DNA from: Tissierella_B sp964485455
GTDB lineage: Bacteria > Bacillota > Clostridia > Tissierellales > Tissierellaceae
DNA length: 12,076 nucleotides
Direction: 5' to 3'
Assembly: GCA_964485455.1 (NCBI GenBank)
Contig: CAZAJU010000064.1
Coordinates: 1-12,076 of the forward strand
The notes below the pieces were generated by a model. That model did no database searches, had not been told where the DNA came from, and saw only the letters and a list, made by a program, of their open reading frames with translations. Numbering within the stretch: the first letter of the stretch is position 1; every line of letters starts with the position of its first letter. The translations under genes were made by a program, and so were the position numbers. This document shows, piece by piece, positions 5,595-12,076 of this stretch.

Positions 5595-8500
5595 ATGTCG
5601 TTGGTAATGAAGTTTAAGAAGATTCTAGTCGCAAACAGAGGCGAAATCGCTATACGTATAATTAGAGCTTGTGCAGAGCTTGGAATTAGAAGTGTTGCAA
5701 TCTATTCTGAAGAGGATAAGAACTCTCTTTTTAGAACAAAGGCAGATGAATCATATCTTGTAGGAAAGAATAAGGGTCCTATTGAAGCCTATCTTAATAT
5801 TGATGAGATTATAAAACTTGCCTTAAAAAAGGGAGTAGATGCTATTCACCCAGGTTATGGATTTTTAGCTGAGAACACAGAGTTTGCAAAGAAGTGTAAG
5901 GAATCAGGCATTGTATTTATAGGACCAGATTATACAATGATGGATCAGCTTGGAGATAAGATTAAGTCTAAAATCGTAGCTAATAAAGTAGGGGTTCCTA
6001 CGATACCTGGAATCGATAAGGCTGTATCATCAGAAGAGGAAGCAAAGCAATTTGCCGAGTTTAGTGGTTACCCGGTAATCCTTAAGGCTTCTGCAGGTGG
6101 CGGTGGAAGAGGGATGAGGGTTGTTTATGATGTAAATAGCCTAATAGAAGAATTCCATAATGCAAAAAACGAAGCTAGAAAGTCATTTGGTATCGATGAT
6201 ATTTTCATTGAAAAATACCTAGATAAACCAAAGCATATTGAAGTTCAAATTCTGGGAGATACCCATGGTAACATAGTTCACCTATATGAAAGAGATTGCT
6301 CAATTCAAAGAAGACATCAAAAGGTAGTTGAATTCACTCCTGCTTTTGGAATTACTGAAGCCCAAAGAAAGGCCATATGTGATGATGCAGTAAAAATTTG
6401 CAAGTCCATTAGCTACAGTAATGCAGGTACTGTAGAGTTTTTATTAGATAGTAATGGAAATCATTATTTTATTGAGGTAAACCCAAGAATTCAGGTAGAG
6501 CATACTGTAAGTGAAATGGTTACAGGTATTGATATAGTTCAATCTCAAATACTTATAGCGCAAGGTTACGCTTTGAATTCTCCTGAAATTGGAATAAATA
6601 GTCAAGATGACATATCTCCAAGAGGTTTTGCAATTCAATGTAGAGTAACTACTGAGGATCCTCTAAATAACTTTGCTCCTGATACAGGTATTATAGATAC
6701 CTATAGAACAGGCTCTGGTTATGGTATAAGACTTGATGGAGGAAGCGGATTTACAGGAGCTAATATATCTCCATATTATGATAGCCTTTTAGTAAAGGTA
6801 ACTTCATATTCAAGAACTTTTGAGGATGCAGCTAAAAAGCAAATAAGAGCATTAAAAGAAACAACTATTAGAGGAGTTAAGACTAATATACCTCTATTGA
6901 TTAATATTTTACGCAACCAGGAGTTTTTAAGTGGTAAGTGTAACACAGGCTTCTTAACTTTAAATCCTGAATTATTTGATATAACTACTAAGTCTGATAT
7001 AGAGCTTAAAGTTTTAAACTATATAGGCGAAAAGGTAGTAAATGAAACAGGTGGCGTTAAGGCTGACTTTGATGTGCCTAAGATTCCAAAGGTAGAAAGA
7101 CCAGAGGTTCAAAGGGGTACTAAGCAGATTTTGGATGAAGAAGGCCCTGAAGGTTTAGTTAAGTGGATTAAGGATCAGAAGAAGTTATTAATCACAGATA
7201 CTACTATGAGAGATGCTCATCAATCCTTACTTGCAACTAGAGTAAGAACTACAGATATGCTAAATATTGCAAAGGCGACTTCAGTTCTAGCCAATGACCT
7301 GTTCTCTTTAGAGATGTGGGGAGGAGCAACCTTTGACGTTGCTTATAGATTCTTAAATGAATCCCCTTGGGAAAGACTTCAATTACTTAGAAAGAAGATT
7401 CCTAACATATTATTCCAAATGCTATTTAGAGGAGCAAATGCAGTTGGATATAAGAACTATCCTGATAATGTAGTAAGGGAAATGATTAAACAGTCTGCAG
7501 AAAATGGAATAGACATATTTAGAATATTCGACTCCTTGAACTGGATAAAGGGAATGGAGATAGCCATAGATGAAGTCCTAAAAACTGGAAAAATCGCTGA
7601 AGCATGTATCTGCTACACAGGAGATATTTTAGATGAGAAGCGTGACAAATACAGCTTGGATTACTATGTAAGAATGGCAAAGGAATTAGAAAAAGCTGGT
7701 GCTCATATTTTAGCTATTAAGGATATGTCATCCCTTCTAAAGCCAAAGGCTGCAGATAAGCTTATAAGAGCATTGAAGAATGAAATCAGCATTCCTATTC
7801 ACCTTCACACTCATGACACTAGTGGTAATGGAGTGGCTACTGTATTGATGGCAGCTGCTGCAGGTGTAGATATCGCTGATACTGCTTTTAACTCCATGTC
7901 AGGACTTACAAGTCAACCTGCGCTAAACTCTGTAGTTGCAGCGCTTGAAAATACAGATAGAGAAACAGGTCTTGACCTTGATGATTTAGAGAAGATTTCC
8001 GAGTACTGGGAAAGTGTAAGACCTTATTATGCTCAATTTGAATCAGGACTTAAGTCAGGTTCTGCTTCTATCTATAAATATGAGATTCCTGGTGGACAGT
8101 ATTCCAACTTTAAACCTCAGGTAGAAAGCTTTGGTCTTGGACATAAGTTTGATGAGGTTAAGGATATGTTCAAGGAAGTAAATGATATGCTTGGAGATAT
8201 TGTAAAGGTTACTCCGTCTTCTAAGGCTGTTGGAGATATGGCTATATTCATGGTTCAAAATGACCTTGATAGAAACAATATATATGAAAAGGGCAAGGAT
8301 ATGGCATTCCCTGATTCTATCGTTTCATATTTCGAAGGTATGATGGGTCAGCCTGAGGGAGGATTCCCTAAGGAGTTACAAAGCATCATATTAAAGGATA
8401 AGAAGCCTATAAAAGTAAGACCAGGAGAGCTATTGCCAGCTGAAGACCTTGATAAGACTAAAGTATACTTGGAAACTAAATACAAGAGGGAATTTGCTGA

Positions 8501-9032
8501 TACAGAAGTTATGTCCTATTTAATGTATCCAAAGGTATTTGAGGATTATTTGGATAAGATTAAGAAAGATGGAGACTTCACTAGAATGAATAGTCATGTA
8601 TTCTTCTACGGTATGAAAGTAGGAGAGACTGCAGAAGTTCATATTGATGAAGGAAAGATATTGATTATAAGACTTCTTGAAATAGGCAATGTAGATAATG
8701 AAGGTAACAGAGTTTTATTATTTGAAGTAAACGACAGCACAAGAGCTGTTAAGATAAAGGATAAGAAGAGCCATGCAGCAGTTGATGCTGTTGAAAAGCA
8801 GTTCGCAGACCCTGATGATCCTAAGGAAATAGGAGCAAATATACCTGGTAAGGTTGCAAAGGTCCTAGTAAAAGCAGGAGATACAGTTGTTGCAAACCAA
8901 ACAGTAGCAATTGTTGAGGCTATGAAGATGGAAACAAGTGTAACTTCTTCTATAGATGGAGTTGTTAAGTCTGTTTCTATTAAAGAAGGACAGATGGTAG
9001 CAGGTGGGGAATTATTATTGAGACTTGAATAG
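5595..9032 (+). CDS. pyc: Pyruvate carboxylase, full-length single chain
   Basis: This biotin enzyme makes oxaloacetate from pyruvate, bicarbonate and ATP, replenishing the citric-acid intermediates and supplying gluconeogenesis and aspartate synthesis. The biotin carboxylase part (about 5-460) carries HPGYGFLAEN (85-94), the glycine-rich ATP loop KASAGGGGRGMR (164-175) and EVNPRIQVEHTVSEMVTG (294-311). The carboxyltransferase part (about 525-1000) has TDTTMRDAHQS (534-544, metal Asp540), Lys709 in IKDMSSLLKP for carboxylation, and metal-site His738 and His740 in HLHTHD. The biotinyl domain ends the chain with EAMKMET, biotin on Lys1111. At 1145 residues it matches the usual length with no frameshift. 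GGAAGGAG (5584-5591) sits close to the chosen ATG; Met5 at 5607 is an alternative start. Glyoxalase I follows after 12 bases. Confidence 0.97.
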   Translation: MSLVMKFKKILVANRGEIAIRIIRACAELGIRSVAIYSEEDKNSLFRTKADESYLVGKNKGPIEAYLNIDEIIKLALKKGVDAIHPGYGFLAENTEFAKKCKESGIVFIGPDYTMMDQLGDKIKSKIVANKVGVPTIPGIDKAVSSEEEAKQFAEFSGYPVILKASAGGGGRGMRVVYDVNSLIEEFHNAKNEARKSFGIDDIFIEKYLDKPKHIEVQILGDTHGNIVHLYERDCSIQRRHQKVVEFTPAFGITEAQRKAICDDAVKICKSISYSNAGTVEFLLDSNGNHYFIEVNPRIQVEHTVSEMVTGIDIVQSQILIAQGYALNSPEIGINSQDDISPRGFAIQCRVTTEDPLNNFAPDTGIIDTYRTGSGYGIRLDGGSGFTGANISPYYDSLLVKVTSYSRTFEDAAKKQIRALKETTIRGVKTNIPLLINILRNQEFLSGKCNTGFLTLNPELFDITTKSDIELKVLNYIGEKVVNETGGVKADFDVPKIPKVERPEVQRGTKQILDEEGPEGLVKWIKDQKKLLITDTTMRDAHQSLLATRVRTTDMLNIAKATSVLANDLFSLEMWGGATFDVAYRFLNESPWERLQLLRKKIPNILFQMLFRGANAVGYKNYPDNVVREMIKQSAENGIDIFRIFDSLNWIKGMEIAIDEVLKTGKIAEACICYTGDILDEKRDKYSLDYYVRMAKELEKAGAHILAIKDMSSLLKPKAADKLIRALKNEISIPIHLHTHDTSGNGVATVLMAAAAGVDIADTAFNSMSGLTSQPALNSVVAALENTDRETGLDLDDLEKISEYWESVRPYYAQFESGLKSGSASIYKYEIPGGQYSNFKPQVESFGLGHKFDEVKDMFKEVNDMLGDIVKVTPSSKAVGDMAIFMVQNDLDRNNIYEKGKDMAFPDSIVSYFEGMMGQPEGGFPKELQSIILKDKKPIKVRPGELLPAEDLDKTKVYLETKYKREFADTEVMSYLMYPKVFEDYLDKIKKDGDFTRMNSHVFFYGMKVGETAEVHIDEGKILIIRLLEIGNVDNEGNRVLLFEVNDSTRAVKIKDKKSHAAVDAVEKQFADPDDPKEIGANIPGKVAKVLVKAGDTVVANQTVAIVEAMKMETSVTSSIDGVVKSVSIKEGQMVAGGELLLRLE

Positions 9033-9044
9033 GAGGAGTAGATT

Positions 9045-9428
9045 ATGGAATATAAGTTATTGCATAGTTGTATAAGGGTCATGGATTTGGAAAAATCTGT
9101 GGATTTCTATAAAAATGCCTTAGGTCTAGTGGAAACTGAAAGATTAGATTATCCAGAAGATGAATTTACTTTAGTGTATTTAAGTGACGCTGATAAAAAT
9201 TTCGAACTTGAATTAACTTATAACTACAATCCTGAGAAACCTTATGTAATAGGGGATGGATATAGCCATCTTGCAGTTTCATCTACAGATTTAGAAGCTT
9301 CAAGAGAAAAGCATATAGAAATGGGTTATGAGGTTACAGAGTTGATGGGACTTCCTGGAAGCCCTCCAAAGTTCTATTTTCTAACTGATCCAGATGGATA
9401 TGAAGTAGAAGTAATAAGAGCTAAATAA
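9045..9428 (+). CDS. gloA: Glyoxalase I (lactoylglutathione lyase family)
   Basis: This 127-residue VOC-fold metalloenzyme would convert the hemithioacetal of methylglyoxal and a thiol into the lactoyl thioester. It aligns well by eye with E. coli GloA: LLHSCIRVMDLEKSVDFYKNALG at the start, ELTYNYN in the middle, and TDPDGYEVEVI at the end. The four metal ligands are present: His7, Glu56, His75 (GYSHLAV) and Glu122. It is shorter than E. coli GloA by a few C-terminal residues and resembles clostridial versions. Methylmalonyl-CoA epimerase shares the fold and is often found beside carboxylases, but the ELTYN and DPDGY pattern favours glyoxalase I. GGAGGAG follows the pyc stop directly, so the two genes are co-transcribed and end at the terminator downstream. 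The thiol cofactor in this organism is unknown. Confidence 0.87.
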   Translation: MEYKLLHSCIRVMDLEKSVDFYKNALGLVETERLDYPEDEFTLVYLSDADKNFELELTYNYNPEKPYVIGDGYSHLAVSSTDLEASREKHIEMGYEVTELMGLPGSPPKFYFLTDPDGYEVEVIRAK

Positions 9429-9439
9429 ATTTAAAATTT

Positions 9440-9495
9440 AAGGACATACTCGATAAAGACTGGTATAATACTGTCTAGAAGGGTATGTCTTTTTT
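9440..9495 (+). terminator. Intrinsic terminator of pyc-gloA
   Basis: AAGGACATAC (9440-9449) pairs with GTATGTCTTT (9483-9492, one G-U pair), followed by a T tract (9490-9495) that is cut off by the assembly gap. The 33-base loop contains a small AGAC/GTCT hairpin. It starts 12 bases after the gloA stop. Confidence 0.7.
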
Positions 9496-9595
9496 NNNNN
9501 NNNNNNNNNNNNNNNNNNNNNNNNNNNNNNNNNNNNNNNNNNNNNNNNNNNNNNNNNNNNNNNNNNNNNNNNNNNNNNNNNNNNNNNNNNNNNNN
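9496..9595. other. Assembly gap of 100 N
   Basis: Exactly 100 undetermined bases, a length commonly used for gaps of unknown size. The missing sequence lies between the gloA terminator and a possible gene tail, so a gene or a repeated element may be hidden here. Confidence 0.97.
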
Positions 9596-9597
9596 CT

Positions 9598-9663
9598 GCC
9601 TTCATAACTCATAAATGTCTTGCTAATACTGATAAAGAGATTAAAAATACAGCTTTGTTTTAA
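9598..9663 (+). pseudogene. Possible C-terminal tail of a gene hidden in the gap
   Basis: From the gap edge one frame stays open for 21 codons (AFITHKCLANTDKEIKNTALF) and ends at TAA 9661-9663. The other two plus frames stop quickly. This is too short to identify or to call intact or broken; an insertion-sequence transposase would be a typical cause of an assembly gap, but nothing in these residues proves it. The rest of 9664-9775 holds repeat copy 3 and the leader of the next gene. Confidence 0.25.
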
Positions 9664-9707
9664 ATTTTAACGAGGTGTCTATGTCCTAATCACCCACATC
9701 GTTTCAG

Positions 9708-9746
9708 TTGTGTGATGAAATTGCATCTCAATTTCTTCTGTTACTT
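9708..9746 (+). repeat. 39-bp interspersed repeat, copy 3
   Basis: TTGTGTGAT, then GAAATTG (9717-9723), loop CATCT, CAATTTC (9729-9735), then TTCTGTTACTT. It is the same 19-base palindromic core and flanks as copies 1 and 2, in the same orientation. The loop differs from copy 1 while a 7-bp stem is kept. It ends 15 bases before the ribosome binding site of the M20 gene. Confidence 0.6.
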
Positions 9747-9761
9747 AAAAATATAATTGAC

Positions 9762-9769
9762 AAGGGAGG
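9762..9769 (+). promoter_or_regulatory. Ribosome binding site deciding the M20 gene start
   Basis: AAGGGAGG is followed by two adjacent ATG codons. It is 3 bases from the ATG at 9773 and 6 bases from the one at 9776, so 9776 is the better start. Confidence 0.7.
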
Positions 9770-9775
9770 TCTATG

Positions 9776-10936
9776 ATGTTCAAGGAGGTTATTGAAAAAC
9801 ATTTCGATGATGTATTGGGATTAAATGATTATATGGCGGATAATCCTGAAATTAGCGGACAAGAATTCAATACATCTAGAAAGATAGTGGAGCTTTTAAG
9901 GGAAAAGGGTTTGGAGGTTGAATATCCTTTTGCAGGGATTGAAACATCATTTAAAGCTACTATCAATAAAGGTAAGAATAGAAAGGCTGCAATATTAGTT
10001 GAATACGATGCATTGAGAGGATTGGGACATGCATGTGGGCATTGTGCCAGCGGTTCTATTTCTTTATTGGCAGGGCTTTTATTAAATGATATTAAGGATA
10101 GGATAGATGCCCAAATCGATATAATCGGAACTCCTGATGAAGAAATGGCAGGAGCTAAGGTAGTTATGGCCAACAATGGAGTTTTTAATGGATATGATTT
10201 TGCTATTATGATTCACATGAGTAATAATAGCTATATGTTCAGTAAAAGTCTTGCTCTTGATGCCTACGAATTTGAGTTCTTTGGTAAACCTGCTCATGCA
10301 GCTGCCAAGCCATGGGAAGGAAATAATGCTCTCAATGCTTTGAGATTATTATTTGATGCTGTTGATATGATGAGACAGCATGTTAAACCGGATGTAAGAA
10401 TTCATGGGGCAATTAAGAAGGGTGGAGAAGCAGCTAATATAGTACCTAATTATGCTATGGCAGAATTTAATGTTAGAAGTGAAGAAAGGGCATACCTTGA
10501 CCATATTAGTGAGTGGGTTATGGATTGTGCAAGAGCCGCAGCATTAGCTACAAGAACAACTCTTAAGATAAGCCAAAGAGGCGAAAAATATAACGAGCAA
10601 ATAGAAAACAAAGTAGGAACGGGTGTCCTTGAGGGCATATATAATGAACTTGGAATAGAGACTATTGATTGTAGAAATACAATAGGAGGATCTTCGGATA
10701 TAGGAAATGTTGATTATGTCTGTCCTGTTCTTCAGCCTTATCTAAGTATTGGTGAGGACTATGGGATTCATACAGTAGAATTTGCAAATTCAATGAAGAG
10801 TCAAAAAACCCATGATGCAATCAATAAAGGTGCAGAGATTATCGCAAGATTTATATATAAGATGTATAATGAAACAGAAATTTTGGATATGATGATTGAG
10901 GAGCATAGGAAAGCTAGGAAATTAGGCAATAGTTAA
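9776..10936 (+). CDS. M20-family metallo-amidohydrolase (ACY1L2/AbgB-like)
   Basis: This 386-residue cytoplasmic zinc hydrolase belongs to the M20 peptidase/amidohydrolase family; relatives cut dipeptides, N-acyl amino acids or p-aminobenzoyl-glutamate. Likely metal-site residues are Cys87 and His89 in GLGHACGHC (83-90), Glu122 or Glu123 in GTPDEEMAGAK (118-128) and His147 in IMIHMSN. The dimerisation-domain motif GKPAHAAAKPWEGNNALNAL and the later GEAANIVPNYAMAEFNVRS and GGSSDIGNVDYVCP segments match the ACY1L2/AbgB-like branch. Length is normal and the frame is intact. No AbgA or AbgT partner is visible, so folate-fragment use is unsupported; a dipeptide or acyl-amino-acid substrate is as likely. 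The DeoD gene follows after 95 bases containing a heptamer repeat. Confidence 0.85.
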   Translation: MFKEVIEKHFDDVLGLNDYMADNPEISGQEFNTSRKIVELLREKGLEVEYPFAGIETSFKATINKGKNRKAAILVEYDALRGLGHACGHCASGSISLLAGLLLNDIKDRIDAQIDIIGTPDEEMAGAKVVMANNGVFNGYDFAIMIHMSNNSYMFSKSLALDAYEFEFFGKPAHAAAKPWEGNNALNALRLLFDAVDMMRQHVKPDVRIHGAIKKGGEAANIVPNYAMAEFNVRSEERAYLDHISEWVMDCARAAALATRTTLKISQRGEKYNEQIENKVGTGVLEGIYNELGIETIDCRNTIGGSSDIGNVDYVCPVLQPYLSIGEDYGIHTVEFANSMKSQKTHDAINKGAEIIARFIYKMYNETEILDMMIEEHRKARKLGNS

Positions 10937-10939
10937 GGG

Positions 10940-11006
10940 GTAAGAGTTAAGATTGAACAGTGAACACTGAACAACGGAAAAACAGGTAAGAGGTAAGAGT
11001 GAAGAA
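10940..11006 (+). repeat. Degenerate heptanucleotide tandem repeat
   Basis: Consecutive 7-base units read GTAAGAG, TTAAGAT, TGAACAG, TGAACAC and TGAACAA. After an 11-base interruption (10975-10985) come GTAAGAG, GTAAGAG and TGAAGAA. All follow a loose pattern of xxAAxAx, and period 7 holds in each block. It fills most of the gap between the M20 stop and the DeoD ribosome binding site. Similar degenerate heptamer runs are known between genes in several bacteria. Confidence 0.65.
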
Positions 11007-11016
11007 TAGTAAAACA

Positions 11017-11024
11017 AAAGGAGG
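11017..11024 (+). promoter_or_regulatory. Ribosome binding site deciding the DeoD start
   Basis: AAAGGAGG lies 7 bases before the ATG at 11032. This rules out the in-frame GTG at 10999, which lies within the heptamer repeat and would add 11 residues with no family similarity. Confidence 0.85.
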
Positions 11025-11031
11025 AATTTTT

Positions 11032-11733
11032 ATGGCAACGCCACACATCGCAGCGAATAAGGGGGATATAGCTGAAACTATTTTACTTCCGGGGGATCCC
11101 TTAAGAGCAAAGTTTATTGCGGAAAATTTTCTTGAAGATGTAGTTCAATTTAACGGTGTAAGAAATATGTTTGGCTATACTGGTACCTTTAAAGGTAAGA
11201 AAATTTCAGTTATGGGAACTGGAATGGGAGTGCCATCTATTGGTATTTATTCTTATGAGCTAATACATTTCTATGGAGTTAAGAACCTTATAAGGATTGG
11301 ATCATGTGGAGCTATTCAGAAGGATTTGCAGTTGTATGATGTAATCCTTGGAATCGGAGCGAGTACAAATTCCAATTATGCTCTTCAATATAATCTGCCT
11401 GGAACCTACTCTGCCACTGCATCCTTTGAAATATTGGAGAAGGCCAAGAAGGTAGCAGACGAAAAGGGGACCCATGTGACAGTAGGAAATATTCTTTCAA
11501 GCGATATTTTTTATTCAGCTGATACAACAGAAGTTGAAAGATGGGCTGCTATGGGAGTTCTGGCTATTGAAATGGAGGCCTTTGCCCTTTACTGTAATGC
11601 AGCTAGAGCAGGAGTAAATGCTCTGGCTATCCTTACGGTTTCAGATTCCATAGTAAACAACCAGGTTATTACGGCTGAGGAAAGGGAAAAAAGCTTTACA
11701 AAGATGATGGAGATTGCATTAGAGTTAGCATAA
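11032..11733 (+). CDS. deoD: Purine nucleoside phosphorylase, hexameric DeoD type
   Basis: This 233-residue cytoplasmic enzyme performs phosphorolysis of purine (deoxy)ribonucleosides, including adenosine, which the trimeric type uses poorly. Motifs are in order: TPHIAANKGD (3-12, His5), LLPGDPLRAK (18-27, with Arg25), MGTGMGVPSIGIYSYEL (61-77), Arg88-Ile-Gly-Ser91-Cys for phosphate, EMEAFALY (180-187) contacting the ribose, and Asp205 with Arg218 as the catalytic pair near VSDSIVNN and TAEERE. The usual SDH is SDS here. Length is slightly below E. coli DeoD (239). It follows the M20 gene on the same strand and ends at a strong terminator. It is from a different PNP subfamily than the enzyme at 1406-2233, giving this organism two complementary specificities. 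Confidence 0.95.
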   Translation: MATPHIAANKGDIAETILLPGDPLRAKFIAENFLEDVVQFNGVRNMFGYTGTFKGKKISVMGTGMGVPSIGIYSYELIHFYGVKNLIRIGSCGAIQKDLQLYDVILGIGASTNSNYALQYNLPGTYSATASFEILEKAKKVADEKGTHVTVGNILSSDIFYSADTTEVERWAAMGVLAIEMEAFALYCNAARAGVNALAILTVSDSIVNNQVITAEEREKSFTKMMEIALELA

Positions 11734-11746
11734 ATAATAAGTTAGG

Positions 11747-11776
11747 AAAAGCTATTATATTTTAATAGCTTTTTTT
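11747..11776 (+). terminator. Intrinsic terminator after deoD
   Basis: AAAAGCTATTA (11747-11757) and TAATAGCTTTT (11763-11773) form a perfect 11-bp stem with the loop TATTT, followed by an unbroken T tract to 11776. It starts 13 bases after the stop codon. Confidence 0.85.
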
Positions 11777-11815
11777 ATTTAATAAGAAAGTTCTACTTTC
11801 TTATTAAATAAAAAA
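11771..11815. repeat. AT-rich perfect palindrome with 20-bp arms
   Basis: The arms 11771-11790 and 11796-11815 are exact reverse complements around the loop TTCTA. The left arm begins with the T tract of the deoD terminator, and the right arm ends in A6 directly before the transporter remnant. Because T runs lie on the 5' side of both strands, it does not have standard terminator form. Confidence 0.7.
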
Positions 11816-12076
11816 GCATTATTAATACTTGTATCAGCTACTGTAATTAACGTATTAAATGGGGTTTTATATACTTGGAGTGCTATTGGTAGTAAAATTG
11901 TTTCTGATGGAGTAGTTACTGGGATAGGAACAGGGATGCATACATTAACTACTTCGCCAACTGCAATAAAGTGGTTTCCTCCGGAAGAATAAATTTTTAA
12001 AAATCCTCCTAGTGGTACAAAGAATCAATATGGCGCTCTTTAATTCGTATACTAGCTTGATCACAATGATGATAGG
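11811..12076 (+). pseudogene. Collapsed MFS transporter, oxalate/formate antiporter (OFA) type, runs off the edge
   Basis: Pieces of a 12-helix transporter are fused by deletions. In one frame, NKKALLILVSATVINVLN and GVLYTWSAIGSKIVSD resemble helix 1 of OFA-type carriers. They join directly to GIGTGMHTLTTSPTAIKWFP, the motif at helix 4 and the following loop, and stop at TAA 11990-11992. In the next frame, RKNKFLK (from 11982) and ILLVVQRINMALFNSYTS (from 12003) resemble the loop 8-9 and helix 9 region, open to the window end. Helices 2-3 and 5-8 are missing. No start codon with a ribosome binding site is present; the palindrome abuts the expected N-terminus. Family assignment rests on remembered motifs. 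It is non-functional as it stands unless the assembly is wrong. Confidence 0.65.

Noticed and set aside
8639..9082. 147-residue minus-strand reading frame opposite the pyc end
   Set aside because: Antisense shadow of the biotinyl domain, with no ribosome binding site and no protein-like motifs.
9045..9428. Methylmalonyl-CoA epimerase rather than glyoxalase I
   Set aside because: Same fold and plausible next to a carboxylase, but the LLHSCIRV, ELTYN and DPDGYEVEVI pattern fits GloA better.
9672..9689. GAGGTG followed by ATG TCC TAA as a two-codon leader peptide
   Set aside because: A minimal frame like this arises easily by chance, and nothing ties it to control of the next gene.
9752..9757. 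TATAAT as the -10 box of the M20 gene
   Set aside because: No acceptable -35 at 15-19 bases, and a start at about 9764 would fall within the ribosome binding site.
10999..11031. GTG start giving an 11-residue extension of DeoD
   Set aside because: It lies in the heptamer repeat, lacks a ribosome binding site and is absent from the DeoD family; ATG 11032 has AAAGGAGG.

Overview
This is an AT-rich chromosomal window from a Gram-positive anaerobe of the Bacillota. The codon bias (AGA, ATA, TTA, AAA), the strong GGAGG-type ribosome binding sites, a full-length single-chain pyruvate carboxylase and a TcdR/BotR/UviA-like sigma factor all suggest Clostridia or Tissierellia. The species cannot be named from the sequence alone. 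One run of 100 N (9496-9595) marks an assembly gap.

Layout. (1) 1-1171: a small sigma-70-like factor followed 17 bases later by a T7-lysozyme-type amidase (endolysin-like). This looks like a remnant or domesticated phage/bacteriocin lysis module. The sigma gene's Shine-Dalgarno sequence can fold into a hairpin that competes with a second one. (2) 1172-1405: a densely folded intergenic region with a 39-bp repeat in two copies around a 16-bp-stem hairpin; a third copy lies at 9708-9746. (3) 1406-4598: a tight three-gene operon of purine nucleoside phosphorylase, MTA/SAH-type deaminase and an MtnA/eIF2B-family sugar-1-phosphate isomerase. Together they could convert 5'-methylthioadenosine or 5'-deoxyadenosine into hypoxanthine plus a ketose-1-phosphate. 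(4) 4609-5283, minus strand: a membrane-anchored protein of unknown function, convergent with the operon. (5) 5284-5594: divergent promoter region with a leader of about 130 bases for the next gene. (6) 5595-9428: pyruvate carboxylase and glyoxalase I, ending in a terminator. (7) 9429-9775: terminator, assembly gap, a possible gene tail and repeat copy 3. (8) 9776-11733: an M20-family amidohydrolase and DeoD-type purine nucleoside phosphorylase, separated by a degenerate heptanucleotide repeat. (9) 11747-12076: terminator, a 20-bp-arm AT-rich palindrome, and a decayed MFS transporter (oxalate/formate antiporter type) collapsed by internal deletions, running off the edge.

How the genes fit together. 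The recurring theme is nucleoside and S-adenosylmethionine by-product salvage: a trimeric-type PNP, a deaminase and an isomerase in one operon, and a hexameric-type PNP in another. Pyruvate carboxylase supplies oxaloacetate, and glyoxalase I removes methylglyoxal, a by-product of triose phosphates. No complete transposon, tRNA, rRNA or CRISPR array is visible. The least ordinary items are the sigma/endolysin pair with its possible RNA switch, the divergent isomerase in the deaminase/PNP operon, the 39-bp repeat family, the heptamer array and the collapsed transporter gene.
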